Shown here piece by piece: positions 1-6,656 of a stretch of 26,140 nt of DNA (position 1 is the stretch's first letter; the number at the start of each line of letters is the position of its first letter). Source of the DNA: a virus; IMG/VR virus record IMGVR_UViG_3300031566_000314, positions 1-26,140 of that record; one strand, 5' to 3'. A program made the translations under genes and the position numbers. A model generated the notes under the pieces. It made no database searches, was not told the origin of the DNA, and saw nothing but the letters and a program-made list of their open reading frames with translations.

Positions 1-2
1 AG

Positions 3-1433
3 GTTGAGTTTGGGAAATACAAAGATTTTGAAGCCATAGGAACATCTGCTAAGCATATTGATTTAGAGAATCTATCTGATGAGCAAAAGGCTCAATTAGA
101 TAAAGACAGAAAAGATATAATCACCATTGGGTTCTTTGAAAGTCGGCTTAAAGATTTATATGCGATTTATGTTCCTGCCAAAAAGATAGTTCTCTATTCT
201 GGATGTTTACCTAATGATGACGGACTATTGAGTATATGGCACACTCTGTGGATATTGAGGGATTCCAACAATCCTTACGGCATATCTCTTTGGCAAATGA
301 TAAGAGGCAAGAAAGAATTGTATGACAAAATGTCTAACATGACGATGGATCAACTTGTCCTTTCAATACTTAAAATGTTCTTTTACACAGGAACAACTGA
401 TTTATTCGGTGAAGGAAAAATAAAGGTAACACCAGGTTTGGGGAAACAGATTCAAAACGGCGATATAAAATGGTTAGAGGTTCCCCCTCCAGGAAAAGAA
501 GCATGGGCAGGATTACAATATCTTAAATCTGGGCTTGATGATGATTCTGGTATTCCTCCAGTGCTTGAAGGAGCAATAACTGGTAAGACATTGGGTGAGA
601 TACTTCACGCAAAAGAAGCTTCACTTAAAAGATTAAAAACTCCAGTTGATAATATCTCGTATGCCATAGAACAAGACGCTTATTTGACACTCTCGTGGAT
701 GAAACAGATTTATTCAACTCCCGAGATTAAGAACTTCGCTACCACAACTGATTTGATGGCTTATGAAACAGAATCAGGTTCAACTCACGACAAACTATTT
801 GGTAAACCTAAGATGGGAACAGATGAGAACGGACAAGAATACCAAACAGACGAGATGGATGAATACAAAGCGACATTTCTTCCAGAGTTATCATTACATC
901 TTGAAGAAAAGGGAGGACAATTACACGAATCAAAAGAATCAAGATACTTTCAAGTCGGCAAAGATATTAAGTTAGAGGAATTAGGTTGGAGAGGAATGAT
1001 TGATGTTGTTCCGACTTCAATTCTTGCTCCATCTGAGGAATTAGAGAAACAAAGAAAATCAGAAGTATTTAATTTGTTAGTTCCATTGCTACAGGCAGAC
1101 CCATTATTAGTATTGAAACCGTCAAAGCAATTACTTAAAGCCAATGACGAAGACCCAGAGGATTGGTTGCCTGACGCTTGGTTAGAATTAGAAAAGACCA
1201 CTGCACCGCAATTATTCGTCAATAGTCCTACATCAGGACAACCTGGTATGGTAAGCCCAGAAGGAACACCAATACCGCCACAGACGGCACCTGGTGGGCA
1301 AAGTATGCAGGGGCAACAAGGACTTACTCCGAATCAAGGTGGAAATACCGTTGTTCCTCAAAATCAAATACAACGAGGAGCACAAAAAAGTGGTATATTG
1401 GGTTCTATTAAATCGGCACTTGGAATGAAATGA
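3..1433 (+). CDS. Portal protein, 3' part (open at left edge)
   Basis: The reading frame is open from base 3 with no stop, so the gene begins upstream; the TTG at 228 is an internal Leu, not the start. About 476 residues are present. Portal proteins form the dodecameric ring at the capsid vertex through which DNA is packaged and ejected. Support is the segment NPYGISLWQMIRGKKELYDK followed by a hydrophobic helical stretch (MTMDQLVLSILKMFF), then a PPPGKEAWAGLQYL region and a GKTLGEILHAKEASLKRL helix, an arrangement I recognise from portals of P22-like podoviruses and many metagenomic phages. The C-terminal tail (last 70 residues) is rich in Gln, Pro and Gly, as is common for portals. Its position upstream of scaffold and capsid fits. 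The stop overlaps the next ATG (ATGA), so the two are probably translationally coupled. The family call is by recognition, not alignment. Confidence 0.82.
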   Translation, partial: VEFGKYKDFEAIGTSAKHIDLENLSDEQKAQLDKDRKDIITIGFFESRLKDLYAIYVPAKKIVLYSGCLPNDDGLLSIWHTLWILRDSNNPYGISLWQMIRGKKELYDKMSNMTMDQLVLSILKMFFYTGTTDLFGEGKIKVTPGLGKQIQNGDIKWLEVPPPGKEAWAGLQYLKSGLDDDSGIPPVLEGAITGKTLGEILHAKEASLKRLKTPVDNISYAIEQDAYLTLSWMKQIYSTPEIKNFATTTDLMAYETESGSTHDKLFGKPKMGTDENGQEYQTDEMDEYKATFLPELSLHLEEKGGQLHESKESRYFQVGKDIKLEELGWRGMIDVVPTSILAPSEELEKQRKSEVFNLLVPLLQADPLLVLKPSKQLLKANDEDPEDWLPDAWLELEKTTAPQLFVNSPTSGQPGMVSPEGTPIPPQTAPGGQSMQGQQGLTPNQGGNTVVPQNQIQRGAQKSGILGSIKSALGMK

Positions 1434-1558
1434 GAAAAATAAAAGTGAAACAATTAAGAAAAGAATATTCGGCACTAAATCAGAAACCCGAATACGATAT
1501 TAAAGGTCGTATAGTTGAAGGGATGTCGTGGAGACAATACAAAAAACTTCACTCTTGA
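1430..1558 (+). CDS. Small basic protein, 42 aa, overlapping portal stop
   Basis: An ATG overlaps the portal stop (ATGA) and opens a 42-residue frame ending in TGA at 1556. The product begins MRKIKVKQLRKEYSAL and ends EGMSWRQYKKLHS; it is basic and mostly hydrophilic, with no membrane segment. Several other genes in this window use the same ATGA junction, which supports a real coupled gene rather than a chance frame. I do not recognise a family, and no function can be assigned. The stop codon overlaps the -35 element of the predicted promoter that follows. Confidence 0.5.
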   Translation: MRKIKVKQLRKEYSALNQKPEYDIKGRIVEGMSWRQYKKLHS

Positions 1559-1583
1559 CTTTAATAAATAATTTGTATAAAAT
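1555..1583 (+). promoter_or_regulatory. Predicted sigma70-type promoter before the 1608 gene
   Basis: TTGACT (1555-1560) is followed after exactly 17 bases by TAAAAT (1578-1583); each hexamer matches five of six consensus positions. The expected start is near 1590, giving a leader of about 18 bases to the ATG at 1608. A second -10-like TAAAAT lies at 1596-1601, six bases before the ATG, and would give a leaderless message. It belongs to a box shared with two other genes (AATAAATATATGGCA, 1599-1613). Confidence 0.5.
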
Positions 1584-1607
1584 GGAATTAAATAATAAAA
1601 TAAATAT

Positions 1608-1925
1608 ATGGCACAAGAAACTTCAAAGAAAATACCAGAAAAGGTATTGAAAGCAACACTGAGACCAAAAATTAGAACATCAACTGGTTGGCTCGTTAGT
1701 CGAATCAAGGAGGATAAAAAGAAAATTATAGAATTGACTGGCAAACTCAATGAAGCTAAATATAAAAGGGCTATGAGTCCGATTGGTTTGGCTAAAGAAA
1801 CAATAAAGGGATTACCCGCAGCGGCACTTAAGGTTGCGAAGAAAATAATTATTCCGTCAAAAAATATAAAATCAAATCCATTGCCAATGTTACAGAAATA
1901 TCCAAAAGGAATTAAGAAAATATAA
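1608..1925 (+). CDS. Small basic protein of unknown function, 105 aa
   Basis: 105 residues, rich in Lys (start MAQETSKKIPEKVLKATLRP), with a middle segment likely to be helical (IKEDKKKIIELTGKLNEAKY) and a C-terminal part with PAAALKVAKKIIIP, which could be an amphipathic helix. There is no membrane span, signal peptide or metal-binding motif. I do not recognise the family. It sits between portal and scaffold in a block of small orphan genes, so a minor virion or head-assembly role is possible but not shown. The start has no Shine-Dalgarno sequence; the ATG lies in the AATAAATATATGGCA box seen also at 19758 and 25797. The next gene starts four bases after the stop. Confidence 0.6.
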   Translation: MAQETSKKIPEKVLKATLRPKIRTSTGWLVSRIKEDKKKIIELTGKLNEAKYKRAMSPIGLAKETIKGLPAAALKVAKKIIIPSKNIKSNPLPMLQKYPKGIKKI

Positions 1926-1929
1926 ATAA

Positions 1930-2145
1930 ATGGATTCATTAACCAATAAAAAGTTAATAAGGATTCTTCACTCTGATGATTTTGAAGCAATAATAAAGCT
2001 TAGTGGGGAGATAGTTGAGAAATGGAACAATGATAATGTAATCGGAAAAGATGAATTTGAAACATTAAAACTATTGTTTATGCGTGAAGGAAAAAAAGAA
2101 GGTCTAAGAGAATTCTTTAGTATATTGGAAAATCCAGAATTATGA
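1930..2145 (+). CDS. Hypothetical protein, 71 aa
   Basis: A 71-residue, mostly helical, mixed-charge protein (MDSLTNKKLIRILHSDDFEA...). There are no cysteines, no membrane segment and no motif that I recognise. It begins four bases after the previous stop, and its TGA overlaps the ATG of the next gene (ATGA at 2142-2145). That spacing on both sides is the main evidence that it is translated. Function unknown. Confidence 0.55.
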   Translation: MDSLTNKKLIRILHSDDFEAIIKLSGEIVEKWNNDNVIGKDEFETLKLLFMREGKKEGLREFFSILENPEL

Positions 2146-2378
2146 CTAAAAATATCTTGAATAAATGCGTTGGACAATTGGATGAACTTTATAAAATAGT
2201 TGAAGATGGTTGGCAAACCTACGAACTACAGAATCGCAAATCAGAAATGGTTGAGAATGATAAAATTAAATTAGATATATCTATCACGCCACTACAAAAA
2301 GGATGTGGAATTATAAAGGATATTAGAAGAAATATAAATGATTTCAAAAAAGAACATAATTATGATGAAAGGACATAA
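2142..2378 (+). CDS. Hypothetical protein, 78 aa
   Basis: A 78-residue protein (MTKNILNKCVGQLDELYKIV...) predicted to be largely helical, with two Cys (positions 9 and 55) that do not form a recognisable metal site. The start overlaps the previous stop by ATGA. The 3' end overlaps the next frame by 14 to 17 bases, depending on which of two tandem ATGs is used there. No family recognised. Confidence 0.55.
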   Translation: MTKNILNKCVGQLDELYKIVEDGWQTYELQNRKSEMVENDKIKLDISITPLQKGCGIIKDIRRNINDFKKEHNYDERT

Positions 2379-2793
2379 TATCGCCAATTTAACAGATTTA
2401 GAGAATAAGAGTGATGTTGAGGTTGAAATTAACCGATACATTGATAAAGGAAAAGGACAGGATTTTGTTGAATTTAGAATAAAAGACAAAAAAGATATTT
2501 CTCCAAGTGATAAATGGAAATCAGCAAGTATATCTATAAAGGAATTATATGAATTAGTATTAATGCTTGTGAGTGGGGAACAATTAGAATCGCTAATACC
2601 CGATAGACAAATAGAAGTCAAGGTCTACGAACGACAGCATAAAATAAAATTACTCAGGAACATGAAGAAAGGCGAGATTGTAGTGGCTAATTTCAAAATT
2701 GAAATACCAACAGACATAAAAGATAATATTAAAACATTTGTAGGAAAGGATTTTAAAACACAAATAAAGGAAATCAAAGACGATAAAAAATAA
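2362..2793 (+). CDS. Hypothetical protein, 143 aa
   Basis: The frame can open at 2338, but I prefer the tandem ATGs at 2362 and 2365. They give a product starting MMKGHNIANLTDLENKSD with a short overlap of the previous gene, whereas 2338 would overlap it by 41 bases. The protein alternates charged segments with beta-like stretches (DFVEFRIKDKK, GEIVVANFKIEIP) and ends in a Lys-rich tail. It has no membrane segment or known motif. It lies in the orphan block between portal and scaffold. Function unknown; the start choice is moderately certain. Confidence 0.55.
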   Translation: MMKGHNIANLTDLENKSDVEVEINRYIDKGKGQDFVEFRIKDKKDISPSDKWKSASISIKELYELVLMLVSGEQLESLIPDRQIEVKVYERQHKIKLLRNMKKGEIVVANFKIEIPTDIKDNIKTFVGKDFKTQIKEIKDDKK

Positions 2794-2804
2794 AGGTCGG
2801 AGTT

Positions 2805-2821
2805 CCCGTGTCTTCAACGGG
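2805..2821 (+). other. Short hairpin between 2793 and 2852
   Basis: CCCGT (2805-2809) and ACGGG (2817-2821) form a five-base GC-rich stem with a seven-base loop. No run of T follows, so it is not an intrinsic terminator. It might protect or separate mRNA segments. The preceding TAAAGGTCG is repeated at 6564-6572, in another leader. Confidence 0.3.
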
Positions 2822-2851
2822 TTATAAAAAGAAGTAAAAAACTCAAACAAA

Positions 2852-3445
2852 ATGAACAAAGATATTAAATTAAAAAGAGAAGAGGCAAAGAAAAATAAAT
2901 TAAATGAGAAAGATATTTATCCACCTGACTATATGGAGGAACCAGACCCCAGATATGCTACAAAAGATGATATTGGCACGATAGTGAACGCAATCACAGG
3001 TATTGCTAAAACTGTTAATGATTTAGTAGAGAAACAAGCAAATCCAATTATCACAACGACTGATTCTGGTCTACCTGGCACGGCTGATTTAAGAAAGATT
3101 AAAGAATCTACCAAAATAGAAACAATTCCCAAATCTCCTAAACCAACAGAAGAGGAAATAGCAGGAGGGATAGAGAAAATACCAGTGCCGCCACAATGGA
3201 GAAAAATGGTGGATGAATTGCTGGGTATGGATTTCGGAATTGATGTGGTATATCCACAATCAGGGTCGGGATTTCTTTTCAAGATTATCGTTCCCACAGA
3301 AAAATCCAATATGAGTAGGGATTATAAGGAATTTTACAAAGTTGATATTAGGACAAAAGCTATCAACTATAACGAAGGTGTTGACGGAATAAGGAAATTC
3401 TGTGAAGGAGTTAAAAAGAATCTTGAAAGAAAGGCGGAGAATTAA
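2852..3445 (+). CDS. Hypothetical protein, 197 aa, probable minor virion protein
   Basis: A 197-residue protein in three parts: a charged Lys/Glu N-terminus (to about 30), a helical then Pro/Thr-rich linker (about 38-105), and a more compact C-terminal part (about 110-190) starting VPPQWRKMVDELLGMDFGID and containing beta-like segments. The C-terminal part looks like the conserved, folded domain. No enzyme motif, membrane helix or signal peptide is visible. There is no Shine-Dalgarno sequence; the ATG follows an A-rich leader (CAAACAAAATG). Function unknown. Its place in the head gene region suggests, by inference only, a head or packaging accessory role. Confidence 0.65.
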   Translation: MNKDIKLKREEAKKNKLNEKDIYPPDYMEEPDPRYATKDDIGTIVNAITGIAKTVNDLVEKQANPIITTTDSGLPGTADLRKIKESTKIETIPKSPKPTEEEIAGGIEKIPVPPQWRKMVDELLGMDFGIDVVYPQSGSGFLFKIIVPTEKSNMSRDYKEFYKVDIRTKAINYNEGVDGIRKFCEGVKKNLERKAEN

Positions 3446-3476
3446 AGATTAAAAGGTATTAATAAATTAAATATAT

Positions 3477-3944
3477 ATGCCAGAGAAAAACAAAGCACAA
3501 CAAAAGATAGTGGCAACAGCAGAACACAACTTCAAACAACCATTCAACTGGCTATATTACACTAACATGAAACTATTACTAAACATTTCAGAACGGCTCT
3601 ATGCCCTTGCTTTATTGAATCAATTTAAGGGCAATATAGAAACGATGGTTGATATATTGGAAGATGTAAAGGGATTCAAAATATCCGATGATGATTGGGT
3701 AAAAGCAGAAAAACAAGTGGTTCCCACCACAGACAAAGACGGAAACCCAGCTTCTTCTTGGCAATGGAATGACGAGAAAGGAGGCGACAAAGAGATTGAA
3801 ATAGCTAAATCGACAAAAGATTACTTAACAGCAAAGATTAAGGAACTCAACGATAAGGGAGAACTCACATTTCAAGACCGAGCGGTTATAACACTTTCGG
3901 GGAAATTATTAGAAGGAAGCGAAATAAGCAAAAAGGAGAAGTAA
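3477..3944 (+). CDS. Hypothetical protein, 155 aa, before the scaffold leader
   Basis: 155 residues. The first half is helical with aromatic residues (FNWLYYTNMKLLLNISERLY), and the second half is charged (EKGGDKEIEIAKSTKDYL...). No membrane segment or catalytic motif is visible, and no family is recognised. The leader holds TTAAAAGGTA (3449-3458), a motif repeated before other genes, then an AT-rich stretch directly before the ATG. It is the last gene before the structured leader and terminator at 3963-4071, so it probably ends a transcription unit. Confidence 0.6.
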   Translation: MPEKNKAQQKIVATAEHNFKQPFNWLYYTNMKLLLNISERLYALALLNQFKGNIETMVDILEDVKGFKISDDDWVKAEKQVVPTTDKDGNPASSWQWNDEKGGDKEIEIAKSTKDYLTAKIKELNDKGELTFQDRAVITLSGKLLEGSEISKKEK

Positions 3945-3962
3945 TTTAACAATTTAACCAAT

Positions 3963-4057
3963 AGGTATCAACTATTTGGAGAGCTGATTTTCTCCTTGAC
4001 GAGTTTGGATACCTTCTTGTTGAGGAGAAACTCGGCTTTCTGAATAGAGAGCCGAGT
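3963..4057 (+). promoter_or_regulatory. Structured leader with alternative pairings (putative attenuator)
   Basis: Three structures can be drawn. Hairpin B pairs 3989-4003 with 4016-4030: fifteen consecutive pairs, three of them G-U, with a 12-base loop. Its loop holds GATACCT (4008-4014), complementary to AGGTATC (3963-3969), so the upstream strand could form a pseudoknot with it. Hairpin P2 pairs GGAGAG (3978-3983) with TTCTCC (3990-3995) and competes with hairpin B for the same strand. CGAGTTT (4000-4006) can also pair with AAACTCG (4028-4034), which would break the base of the terminator stem that follows. Mutually exclusive stems next to a terminator are the layout of attenuators and riboswitches. 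No known class is recognised. The pairings are seen; the regulatory role is inferred. Confidence 0.5.
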
Positions 4058-4071
4058 CTTTGTTATTCTTT
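4030..4071 (+). terminator. Intrinsic terminator upstream of the scaffold gene
   Basis: ACTCGGCTTTCT (4030-4041) pairs with AGAGAGCCGAGT (4046-4057): twelve pairs, one of them T-G, around a GAAT tetraloop, with a GC-rich base. The following 14 bases (4058-4071) contain ten T. This is the best terminator in the window. It would stop or reduce transcription coming from the portal region before the highly expressed capsid genes. Confidence 0.75.
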
Positions 4072-4088
4072 AGCAAAGTAAAAATAAT
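4060..4088 (+). promoter_or_regulatory. Possible promoter for the capsid gene cluster
   Basis: TTGTTA (4060-4065; four of six), 17-base spacer, AATAAT (4083-4088; five of six). The expected start is near 4095, about ten bases before the ATG at 4105. It overlaps the T-rich tail of the terminator, so old transcripts would end and a new one would begin here. The elements are only moderate in an AT-rich background. Confidence 0.35.
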
Positions 4089-4104
4089 TAAAGTAAAAAA
4101 AACT

Positions 4105-5043
4105 ATGGCTGAAGAAAAAAAGGAAGTAAATACAGATGTTGAAAAGATTGAGTTAGAACCTTCTGAGTCCGAAGAGGGTGAAGAAGTAATAACAAAACCC
4201 GAAGACATCGAGGGAGAAGGAACTCCATCGGAATCTTCCACCGAGGAAAAACCAAGCGAAACCGAAGAGGATAAAGAAGAACCACCAATAGAGGGTAAAG
4301 GTGAAAAACTTATTACCCACGAGGAATCTTCTGAATCCGAAGAAGACAAGGGTTTCGTTGAGCCGTCAGGCGAGGATTCTGAAGACGAAATCAAGCGTCT
4401 TCCTGATGAAACGCCTCGTGAATATGCTCTTCGCTTAGAGGTCACTCGTTTGAAGCGAGGTAATCGTGAAAAACGAGCCAAAGATTTATTGGGTGATACA
4501 AAACCAGAAAAACTTCCAGAAATTACCATAGCCCAATTTAACGAATTGACTGATGATGAAAAAGAATTACTCGGTCAATATGACGCTGGTGAATTAAGCA
4601 CATTTGAGAAAATCTTAGATGCGTTGGCTAAAAAACACGGGTGGGTCAAAAGGGAGGAACTTAATTCCACACGCAATAGAGATTCCAGTAATGATATTCT
4701 TGATACCTTTTTACAAGGGCATCCCGAGTATTTACCAGAAAACGATAAAGGCAATGTGTTGTGGGAAAGATTTAAATCAGAATTCCGACTCTACAAAACA
4801 CCCGAAAATCCACGAAATTTGAAAAGAATCTTTAATAAGATTCATAAGGATATTTTCGGAGTAGAATCTGGCGGGGAACTCAAAAAAATAGATGCCAAGA
4901 AAGAGAAATTGAAAGTCGTATCTCATTCTGGCGGTTCGACTATAAGAGGTCAGTCTTCATCCGAAGGAGATCGCTTGACTCCAGACCAAAAAGCTCATCT
5001 TAAAGGATTCTCTGATAAGGACTTTGAGGAATTGGAGTTATAA
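4105..5043 (+). CDS. Scaffold-like acidic protein, 312 aa
   Basis: I place the start at the ATG at 4105 (MAEEKKEVNTDVEKIELEPS). A TTG at 4060 extends the frame but would lie in the terminator tail. The first 100 residues are extremely acidic and Ser/Glu-rich, followed by a basic segment (TRLKRGNREKRAKDLLG), a helical middle and a Lys-rich C-terminus ending in SDKDFEELEL. Scaffolding proteins guide capsid assembly and then leave or are cleaved. They are typically acidic, helical, poorly conserved, and encoded just before the coat gene, all of which fits here. The call rests on composition and position between portal and capsid, not on a sequence motif. No protease motif is visible. It is preceded by a structured leader and terminator, unlike most genes here. 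Confidence 0.65.
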   Translation: MAEEKKEVNTDVEKIELEPSESEEGEEVITKPEDIEGEGTPSESSTEEKPSETEEDKEEPPIEGKGEKLITHEESSESEEDKGFVEPSGEDSEDEIKRLPDETPREYALRLEVTRLKRGNREKRAKDLLGDTKPEKLPEITIAQFNELTDDEKELLGQYDAGELSTFEKILDALAKKHGWVKREELNSTRNRDSSNDILDTFLQGHPEYLPENDKGNVLWERFKSEFRLYKTPENPRNLKRIFNKIHKDIFGVESGGELKKIDAKKEKLKVVSHSGGSTIRGQSSSEGDRLTPDQKAHLKGFSDKDFEELEL

Positions 5044-5088
5044 ATGAAATCCGTCGAGCACTTAATAACTTAATATAAAAATAGCATT

Positions 5089-5526
5089 ATGGTAGGGTTT
5101 AAAGTATTATCGTCAATGAGGGATTCTTCATTTGGCAAGTTGCCGATTACTACTCTTGCTCTCGCCATCGGTGATTTAATAGAACAAGAGGCTGGTATAG
5201 CCACTTGGACTAAGGGTGATGCGACTTCTAACCATTGGACTCGTAAAGCGATTGTCTTAGAGGCAGTTGCTAGCGGAGCAACATCAGTGTTGGCTTACGA
5301 GTTAGATGGATTTGAGAAGGTGGAAGCACAATGTGCCAACACAGCAGCCGCAGCCGATATTGGCGATAGGATGATTCTTACCGATGAAAATACTGTTAAT
5401 AATTCCCATACTGATGTGACTGGAGGCTATCCAGCATTCATTATGGACAAAATTGGTTCAACAACCACCTCAATTATTGGCAGAGTATTAGTCGGGAACG
5501 GAGTAGACCCTGATGCTACTGGATAA
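5089..5526 (+). CDS. Capsid accessory/decoration-like protein, 145 aa
   Basis: 145 residues, rich in Ala, Thr, Gly and beta-prone segments (VLEAVASGATSVLAYELDGF; TTTSIIGRVLVGNGVDPDAT). It lies directly between the scaffold-like gene and the major capsid gene, the usual place for a capsid decoration or head-stabilising protein, and the repeated beta strands would suit a small beta-barrel or beta-tulip fold. Cys occurs once, and no signal or membrane segment is present. The next gene begins five bases after its stop, so it is probably co-expressed with the capsid protein. The assignment is from position and composition. A different minor head protein is possible. Confidence 0.6.
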   Translation: MVGFKVLSSMRDSSFGKLPITTLALAIGDLIEQEAGIATWTKGDATSNHWTRKAIVLEAVASGATSVLAYELDGFEKVEAQCANTAAAADIGDRMILTDENTVNNSHTDVTGGYPAFIMDKIGSTTTSIIGRVLVGNGVDPDATG

Positions 5527-5531
5527 AATCT

Positions 5532-6542
5532 ATGAGTATAGCACCATTAAATATAGCTCAAGCTGCTGACTTGGTAGATTTATCTATTCAGAAAATCTTC
5601 TCAAAGACTTCAGAACCTGAAGCACAGTATTCAAAATACTACAATGTCAGGTCAACGGAAGATTATTATGAAAAAGATAGTAGCCTATCAGGTCTCGGTG
5701 AGGCAGATTTCGTAGAGGAAAATGCCGCAATAGTAAGTGATACGCCTATCCAAGGTTATGACAAGACATATACCCAGAATATGGTGGGTATTATTGTATC
5801 TTTCACTTGGAAAATGTGGCGATTCGGAATTAAGAAAAGAGACCTCAACAATGTCGCAAAGGAATTAAAAGCTTCAATCGCAAGAAAGCGTGAGAAACTT
5901 TGTGCCGAACGATTAACTAATGGTTTTGAAACAACCGCTTATACACACTATGGTATAAACGGAACAACAACCATTAGCATTGCTGGAGGTGATGGTTTGG
6001 GTTTAATCGATGACGACCACACGAGGGAAGATTCAGGAACTAACATGAACAATTATGTTTTTGACGGAACCACATATAATCTTCCTTTTGATTATTCAGG
6101 ATTGAAAGCTGCACACAGAACGGCTTCATTATTCGTTGACCCGAGAGGAAATCCACGACCTGCTAATCTTGACACATTAGTGTGTAAGAAAGGTAGTGCG
6201 GTTCATTTCAAAGCAAATGAAATCTTGGGAGCAATTAAAGCTGGAAAGATTCCAGAATCAATGGATAACGATGGAGCAGCAGTTCCTGCGTTTAAGATTC
6301 TCCCACTTGACTATCTAGCAACAGCTGCCTATTGGTGGATGTTTGATAGTTCAAGAGCATTAAAGGACGAAGAAGGTCTTCAATTTATTGAATCACAAGC
6401 GACAAGTCTTGACCCCGTGAATGTGGTTTATAAAACCAAAGAAATTCAGAATAGTGCCACAACGATATTTGACTTAGGTCATAACGATGTTGCACGATGC
6501 TGGGTTGGGTCAAAAGGTGATTCGTCTTCGCCTGGCGACTAA
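5532..6542 (+). CDS. Major capsid protein (probable HK97 fold), 336 aa
   Basis: 336 residues, a typical length for an unprocessed HK97-type coat protein. The N-terminal 75 residues are helical and polar. The middle includes the long helix KKRDLNNVAKELKASIARKR and a glycine-rich excursion (about 145-185). The segment FVDPRGNPRPANLDTLVCKK followed by SAVHFKANEIL resembles the P-domain region of many podovirus coat proteins. It follows scaffold and decoration-like genes, as expected. The leader is only five bases (AATCT) and has no Shine-Dalgarno sequence. A weak hairpin overlaps the stop (ACTAATC 6538-6544, GATTAGT 6550-6556). Identity as coat is strongly suggested by context; the fold is inferred. 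Confidence 0.78.
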   Translation: MSIAPLNIAQAADLVDLSIQKIFSKTSEPEAQYSKYYNVRSTEDYYEKDSSLSGLGEADFVEENAAIVSDTPIQGYDKTYTQNMVGIIVSFTWKMWRFGIKKRDLNNVAKELKASIARKREKLCAERLTNGFETTAYTHYGINGTTTISIAGGDGLGLIDDDHTREDSGTNMNNYVFDGTTYNLPFDYSGLKAAHRTASLFVDPRGNPRPANLDTLVCKKGSAVHFKANEILGAIKAGKIPESMDNDGAAVPAFKILPLDYLATAAYWWMFDSSRALKDEEGLQFIESQATSLDPVNVVYKTKEIQNSATTIFDLGHNDVARCWVGSKGDSSSPGD

Positions 6543-6611
6543 TCTCATTGATTAGTTAAAAGGTAAAGGTCGATTAAAATCAAATTAAAATAGATGGACA
6601 GAAGTGGGTGA

Positions 6612-6625
6612 TGACAATTTTGTCA
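6612..6625. promoter_or_regulatory. Inverted repeat, operator-like, before the 940-aa gene
   Basis: TGACAA (6612-6617) and TTGTCA (6620-6625) are perfect inverted repeats around TT. A perfect TATAAT lies downstream at 6648-6653, but no -35 is correctly spaced and it is only three bases from the ATG at 6657. The palindrome could bind a dimeric regulator or form a small hairpin. The rest of the 114-base leader (6543-6656) holds only the motif TTAAAAGGTA (6556-6565) and AT-rich sequence. Confidence 0.3.
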
Positions 6626-6656
6626 AAAATTCTATACACTGTCTTTCTATAATAAA

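Noticed and set aside
228-230. TTG as the start of the first gene
   Set aside because: The same frame is open without a stop from base 3, and the upstream translation reads as normal protein. The gene is simply cut by the window edge.
1561-1583. Bacteroidota-type promoter (TAnnTTTG)
   Set aside because: The ATAATTTG at 1568-1575 is out of register with the consensus, while a sigma70-type pair with 17-base spacing fits well.
4060-4104. TTG start for the scaffold-like gene
   Set aside because: It falls in the T-rich tail of the terminator. The ATG at 4105 begins a typical MAEEKKEV N-terminus.
3972-4529. 185-residue minus-strand Ser-rich frame
   Set aside because: It is the antisense of the acidic Glu/Ser codons of the scaffold-like gene and also runs through the terminator hairpin.
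4931-4950. GGTTCGAC stretch like a tRNA T arm
   Set aside because: It lies within the scaffold-like coding frame, and no acceptor, D or anticodon arms can be folded around it.
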